Positions 36,852 to 38,967 of a stretch of DNA of 38,967 bases are shown here, piece after piece; within the stretch, counting starts at the first letter, position 1; each line of letters starts with the position of its first letter. Source of the stretch: a virus; the IMG/VR virus record IMGVR_UViG_3300045996_001092, positions 1 to 38,967 of that record. One strand, given 5' to 3'. Made by a program: the position numbers and the translations under genes. Under the pieces are notes generated by a model. The model saw nothing but the letters and a program-made list of their open reading frames with translations, was not told the DNA's origin and did not search any database.

Positions 36852-37408
36852 GCTGCAACCCTCCGGCAAAGCATCCGGTCCAGCCGCAGCAGTTCTGCGA
36901 CTTCATCGCCACCAGCACACGCAACGGCGTTGGCAATGGCGCGTTTGAGCGGGTTCAATCCGGCGTTCTCGGCTTCCTCCCGCTTGGCGAGCGCTTCCCG
37001 CGCCTTCTCCAAGGCTTCGTTGCGGCGCTTGTCGCGCAGCTCCTGGCTCATCTCCAGCATCGGAGCCGACACAGGCGGGCGGTACACCTCGCGGGGCTTG
37101 GCGGCAGCGCACAGGGCCACGAACTGCGGCAGGCTGGGGGGAAACTCCGGGTGCGCCGTCATGCACCGGCCAAGCGCCGTCTTAACGTGCCCAGCGTCGA
37201 ATTCCCGCAGACCATGCGCCCACACCTGGCGAGCGCTGACCACGCCGGAATCCTCTCCGCTCTCCGTCTGTTCGCCAGACGAGAACTTGGACAGGAACAG
37301 GTTGCCGTAAAAGCCGTGCATGACCTTGAACACGTTGTTCACGGCATCGGTCGGCAGGGCTTCGCGTTGCGGGCGGAATGCCGCGCTCGGGTCAATTGGT
37401 TTCAGCAT
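36848..37408 (-). CDS. P-like replication protein (helicase loader)
   Basis: A 186-residue protein. NNVFKVMHGFYGNLFLSKFS, then VSARQVWAHGLREFDAGHVK and PEFPPSLPQFVALCAAAKPR match the N-terminal half of lambda P-like proteins, which bring host DnaB to the origin-bound O protein. The C-terminal part is a basic coiled coil (LRDKRRNEALEKAREALAKR). It overlaps the O-like gene by 17 bases, the lambda O-P order. Confidence 0.8.
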   Translation of the reverse strand: MLKPIDPSAAFRPQREALPTDAVNNVFKVMHGFYGNLFLSKFSSGEQTESGEDSGVVSARQVWAHGLREFDAGHVKTALGRCMTAHPEFPPSLPQFVALCAAAKPREVYRPPVSAPMLEMSQELRDKRRNEALEKAREALAKREEAENAGLNPLKRAIANAVACAGGDEVAELLRLDRMLCRRVAA

Positions 37409-38129
37409 CGATGTAGTCCGGGGGTTGTTGCCCGAAAATCGTTCGGGCGGCGGCGGCGTACTTGCCGGGGGCGGGGGGGCGGGAGTTGTTCTTGGGCTTC
37501 CGGTCGGCGACGTAGATGGCCTTGAAGCCACGCCAGGAGTTTTCGGTGCTCTCCCGAATTGCCTGCTCCAGCGTGTAGCCAGCAATTCCCGCCTCGCGGA
37601 TAAACCCACGGATCGCCGTCACCGTGATCGGGGCTTTCTGTTTCGTGCGAAGCCGTTTGAAGTCGCGCAGCAACTCCGGGTCAAGTCCGGCCAGCAACTC
37701 ATCAACCTCTGAGGGTTCTTTGATGGTTTCTGATGGTTCTTGATGGTTAGTGTGACTCTGTGTCACGGGTCCCGTGACAGGCTGACACTGGTCCGGTGAC
37801 TCTGTGTCACGGGTGGGTGACACTGTGTCAGGGGTGACAGGCTGGCACTGGTGACTTTGTGTCACTGGTTCGGAGTGGTTTTCCGGGGTAATTAGGTAGC
37901 TCGTATGCCGCCCCTCAGTACGAATCGCGCGGATCACTTGGGCTGCTTCTAGTTCTTGGATCGCGCGGATAACGGAGCGGGAGGACAGGCAGGTACGTTG
38001 AGCGAGGGTGCTGATGGACGGCCAGCACTCCCCCGCATCGCTGGCGTGGTCGGCCAAGGCGATGAGCACCGACTTGGCTGTCGGCGGTACTTGCAGTGGC
38101 CAGCAAAGGGCCATGATTCGATTGCTCAA
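37392..38129 (-). CDS. O-like replication initiator
   Basis: A 245-residue protein. TTG 38129 is chosen because MSNRIMALCWPLQVPPTAKS is the usual start of this family; ATG 38114 is the alternative. Residues 15-75 are a winged helix (KSVLIALADHASDAGECWPS; RTCLSSRSVIRAIQELEAAQ). Residues about 85-136 are a Gln/Pro/Thr/Ser-rich linker whose DNA forms the iteron array. The C-terminal part (TVTAIRGFIREAGIAGYTLE; NSWRGFKAIYVADRK) is the domain that meets helicase loaders in such proteins. It should bind the iterons and open the origin. Confidence 0.85.
   Translation of the reverse strand: MSNRIMALCWPLQVPPTAKSVLIALADHASDAGECWPSISTLAQRTCLSSRSVIRAIQELEAAQVIRAIRTEGRHTSYLITPENHSEPVTQSHQCQPVTPDTVSPTRDTESPDQCQPVTGPVTQSHTNHQEPSETIKEPSEVDELLAGLDPELLRDFKRLRTKQKAPITVTAIRGFIREAGIAGYTLEQAIRESTENSWRGFKAIYVADRKPKNNSRPPAPGKYAAAARTIFGQQPPDYIDAETN
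37721..37750 (+). repeat. Three tandem 10-bp repeats beside the iterons
   Basis: TGATGGTTTC, TGATGGTTCT and TGATGGTTAG follow one another without a gap, two bases before the first iteron. The array has 57 percent AT in a 62 percent GC region, so it is a fitting DNA unwinding element. Confidence 0.8.
37752..37869. other. Iteron array, predicted phage replication origin
   Basis: Six 19-bp units start at 37752, 37774, 37796, 37817, 37834 and 37851. Units 1 and 3 are identical, GTGACTCTGTGTCACGGGT. Units 2 and 5 are GTGACAGGCTG(A/G)CACTGGT, unit 4 GTGACACTGTGTCAGGGGT, unit 6 GTGACTTTGTGTCACTGGT. Most have inverted arms GTGAC-N5-GTCAC. Spacing is 22, 22, 21, 17, 17. They lie inside the O-like gene, as the lambda origin does, next to an AT-richer tandem repeat. 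Initiator binding is inferred. Confidence 0.85.
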
Positions 38130-38142
38130 GTGAACTGCCTGA

Positions 38143-38592
38143 TTACCTCGCCACCACCAGGCGCATATCGCCAGGCTCAATCGGCGGGGTGTCCGGGAGG
38201 TTGAGTGCTTCGCCGTTATAGATCCACGTTTCCTCGTAGTCGTCGGGAAACTGAGGGGTGGGAGCGAAGTAGCGCCAGTCGCATTGAGTGAAGGCCAGAA
38301 CACCCTCGTAGTTCTCAAAAGCGTTCCACAGCCAATTCATATGGGCCGGGCCAAAGCAAAAGAACTCCCGGGAGTTACTGGCGCGGTAGTCGGCCATCTC
38401 CGAATGGAAACGTCGCTCGACTCGCTGGAAGTCGGCTACCTCGATGTAGAGCAACACCCGAAACGGGCGGGGCACCCCGGATGCGTTTGACAGCTCCCTG
38501 GCGCGAGCGTGGGGGGCGCGCTCCGTGCAGCCGATCTTGAAATGACAGGGCATCGCTTCATTGCCCAGCAGATAGACGAAGCCGTAATTCAT
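38143..38592 (-). CDS. GIY-YIG nuclease-family protein (T5orf172-like)
   Basis: A 149-residue protein. YGFVYLLGNEAMPCHFKIGC, then TERAPHARARELSNASGVPR and FRVLLYIEVADFQRVERRFH, SREFFCF are the order of motifs in T5orf172/MUG113-type GIY-YIG domains: first motif GFVYLL, then FKIG, the Arg helix, and the late acidic/His parts. The end (IYNGEALNLPDTPPIEPGDM) is separate. It is at the head of the replication operon; role may be DNA processing or mobility. Confidence 0.8.
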   Translation of the reverse strand: MNYGFVYLLGNEAMPCHFKIGCTERAPHARARELSNASGVPRPFRVLLYIEVADFQRVERRFHSEMADYRASNSREFFCFGPAHMNWLWNAFENYEGVLAFTQCDWRYFAPTPQFPDDYEETWIYNGEALNLPDTPPIEPGDMRLVVAR

Positions 38593-38891
38593 GCTTGCGT
38601 CCCCATGCTCTCCAGGAGCCCATGCAGCCGTCCGATGCGCTTGAAGTACCTGCGAGCCATCTGGACATCGCCGCGAGCCATAGCGGCCTGCATGAGGACG
38701 CAGGCGCGGTCGATGATCCCGGCGAGGATTTCAGGCGTCAGGGCGTCGTCGCGGTCTTGCAGGACTTCGCCTACGCCATGAGGAGGAGCTTTCTCGCAAC
38801 CCGTCGCGCTTGCAATGTCGCAAACTACTGAAAAGTTGGGAGAAGTCCGCTCGATGGAACGGACAGGAGTTGCGGTAGCTGCGTAGGGCAT
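38589..38891 (-). CDS. Hypothetical early protein
   Basis: A 100-residue protein; CAGGAGTAACC precedes ATG 38891. A flexible N-terminal half (ATATPVRSIERTSPNFSVVC) is followed by helices LTPEILAGIIDRACVLMQAA and MARGDVQMARRYFKRIGRLH. No family recognised. Its stop overlaps the GIY-YIG start (ATGA). It is the first complete gene of the replication operon in this window. Confidence 0.65.
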   Translation of the reverse strand: MPYAATATPVRSIERTSPNFSVVCDIASATGCEKAPPHGVGEVLQDRDDALTPEILAGIIDRACVLMQAAMARGDVQMARRYFKRIGRLHGLLESMGTQA

Positions 38892-38896
38892 TGCGG

Positions 38897-38967
38897 TTAC
38901 TCCTGATGGCTCTGCGCGACCTCGGTAGGCATGGATGCGGAGATCCAGAAGCCAGCCGCGTTCTTGC
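38897..38967 (-). CDS. Partial gene cut by the window edge
   Basis: An open leftward frame enters from the right edge and ends at TAA 38897-38899 after KNAAGFWISASMPTEVAQSH. The stop lies just before the ribosome site of the next gene, as in the rest of the operon. About 23 codons are visible, so no function can be given. Confidence 0.4.
   Translation of the reverse strand, partial: KNAAGFWISASMPTEVAQSHQE

Overview
The window looks like the nearly complete genome of a temperate tailed phage of a GC-rich betaproteobacterium, most likely of the Burkholderiales. That host guess rests on base composition and on the style of the proteins (DUF551, Erf, Ref, NinB, NinP/O-like genes, SU10-type capsid and large ejection proteins) and is inference. 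No host gene, rRNA or tRNA is visible. No tail tube, sheath or tape-measure gene was recognised, and the virion genes resemble portal, scaffold, capsid, adaptor and ejection proteins of podoviruses, so a short-tailed virion is the best guess.

Layout. At 1.3-2.9 kb lies a lambda-like switch. A Cro-like gene reads left and a short CI-like repressor reads right. Two clusters of 16-bp palindromes with the core TATCGG-N4-CCGATA flank the repressor cassette. From 2.9 to 10.5 kb a tightly overlapped rightward early operon holds many small genes, a run of micro-proteins, Erf annealase, an SSB-like protein, a stand-alone FtsK-gamma-like protein, a DUF4326 protein, a probable excisionase and a tyrosine integrase. 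It ends at a terminator near 10.65 kb. From 38.9 kb down to 31.7 kb a leftward operon encodes a GIY-YIG protein, O-like and P-like replication proteins, a cytosine methyltransferase, a PD-(D/E)XK nuclease, NinB, a Ref-like nuclease, HNH proteins and a regulator-like protein. A control region with stacked hairpins (31.44-31.70 kb) separates it from the leftward late genes: fiber-like protein, terminases, portal, scaffold, capsid, adaptor, ejection proteins and, after an inserted rightward lipoprotein cassette (14.88-15.71 kb), the lysis cassette.

Topology. The leftward genes at 0-1.5 kb and those at the right end read in the same direction, and the integrase lies inside the window rather than at an edge. 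This fits a circular or permuted phage genome opened between the Cro-side operon and the replication operon, not an integrated prophage with flanks.

How it works together (inference). CI and Cro bind the two operator clusters to choose lysogeny or growth. The rightward operon supplies recombination, integration and excision. The leftward operon replicates DNA from an iteron origin inside the O-like gene. A regulator encoded at its end probably lets transcription pass the hairpin block into the late genes.

The most notable observations are the six 19-bp iterons with three tandem 10-bp repeats inside the O-like gene, the paired operator clusters, a duplicated leader hairpin in front of the first two early genes, a second long reading frame overprinted on the methyltransferase, and a stand-alone FtsK-gamma-like domain.
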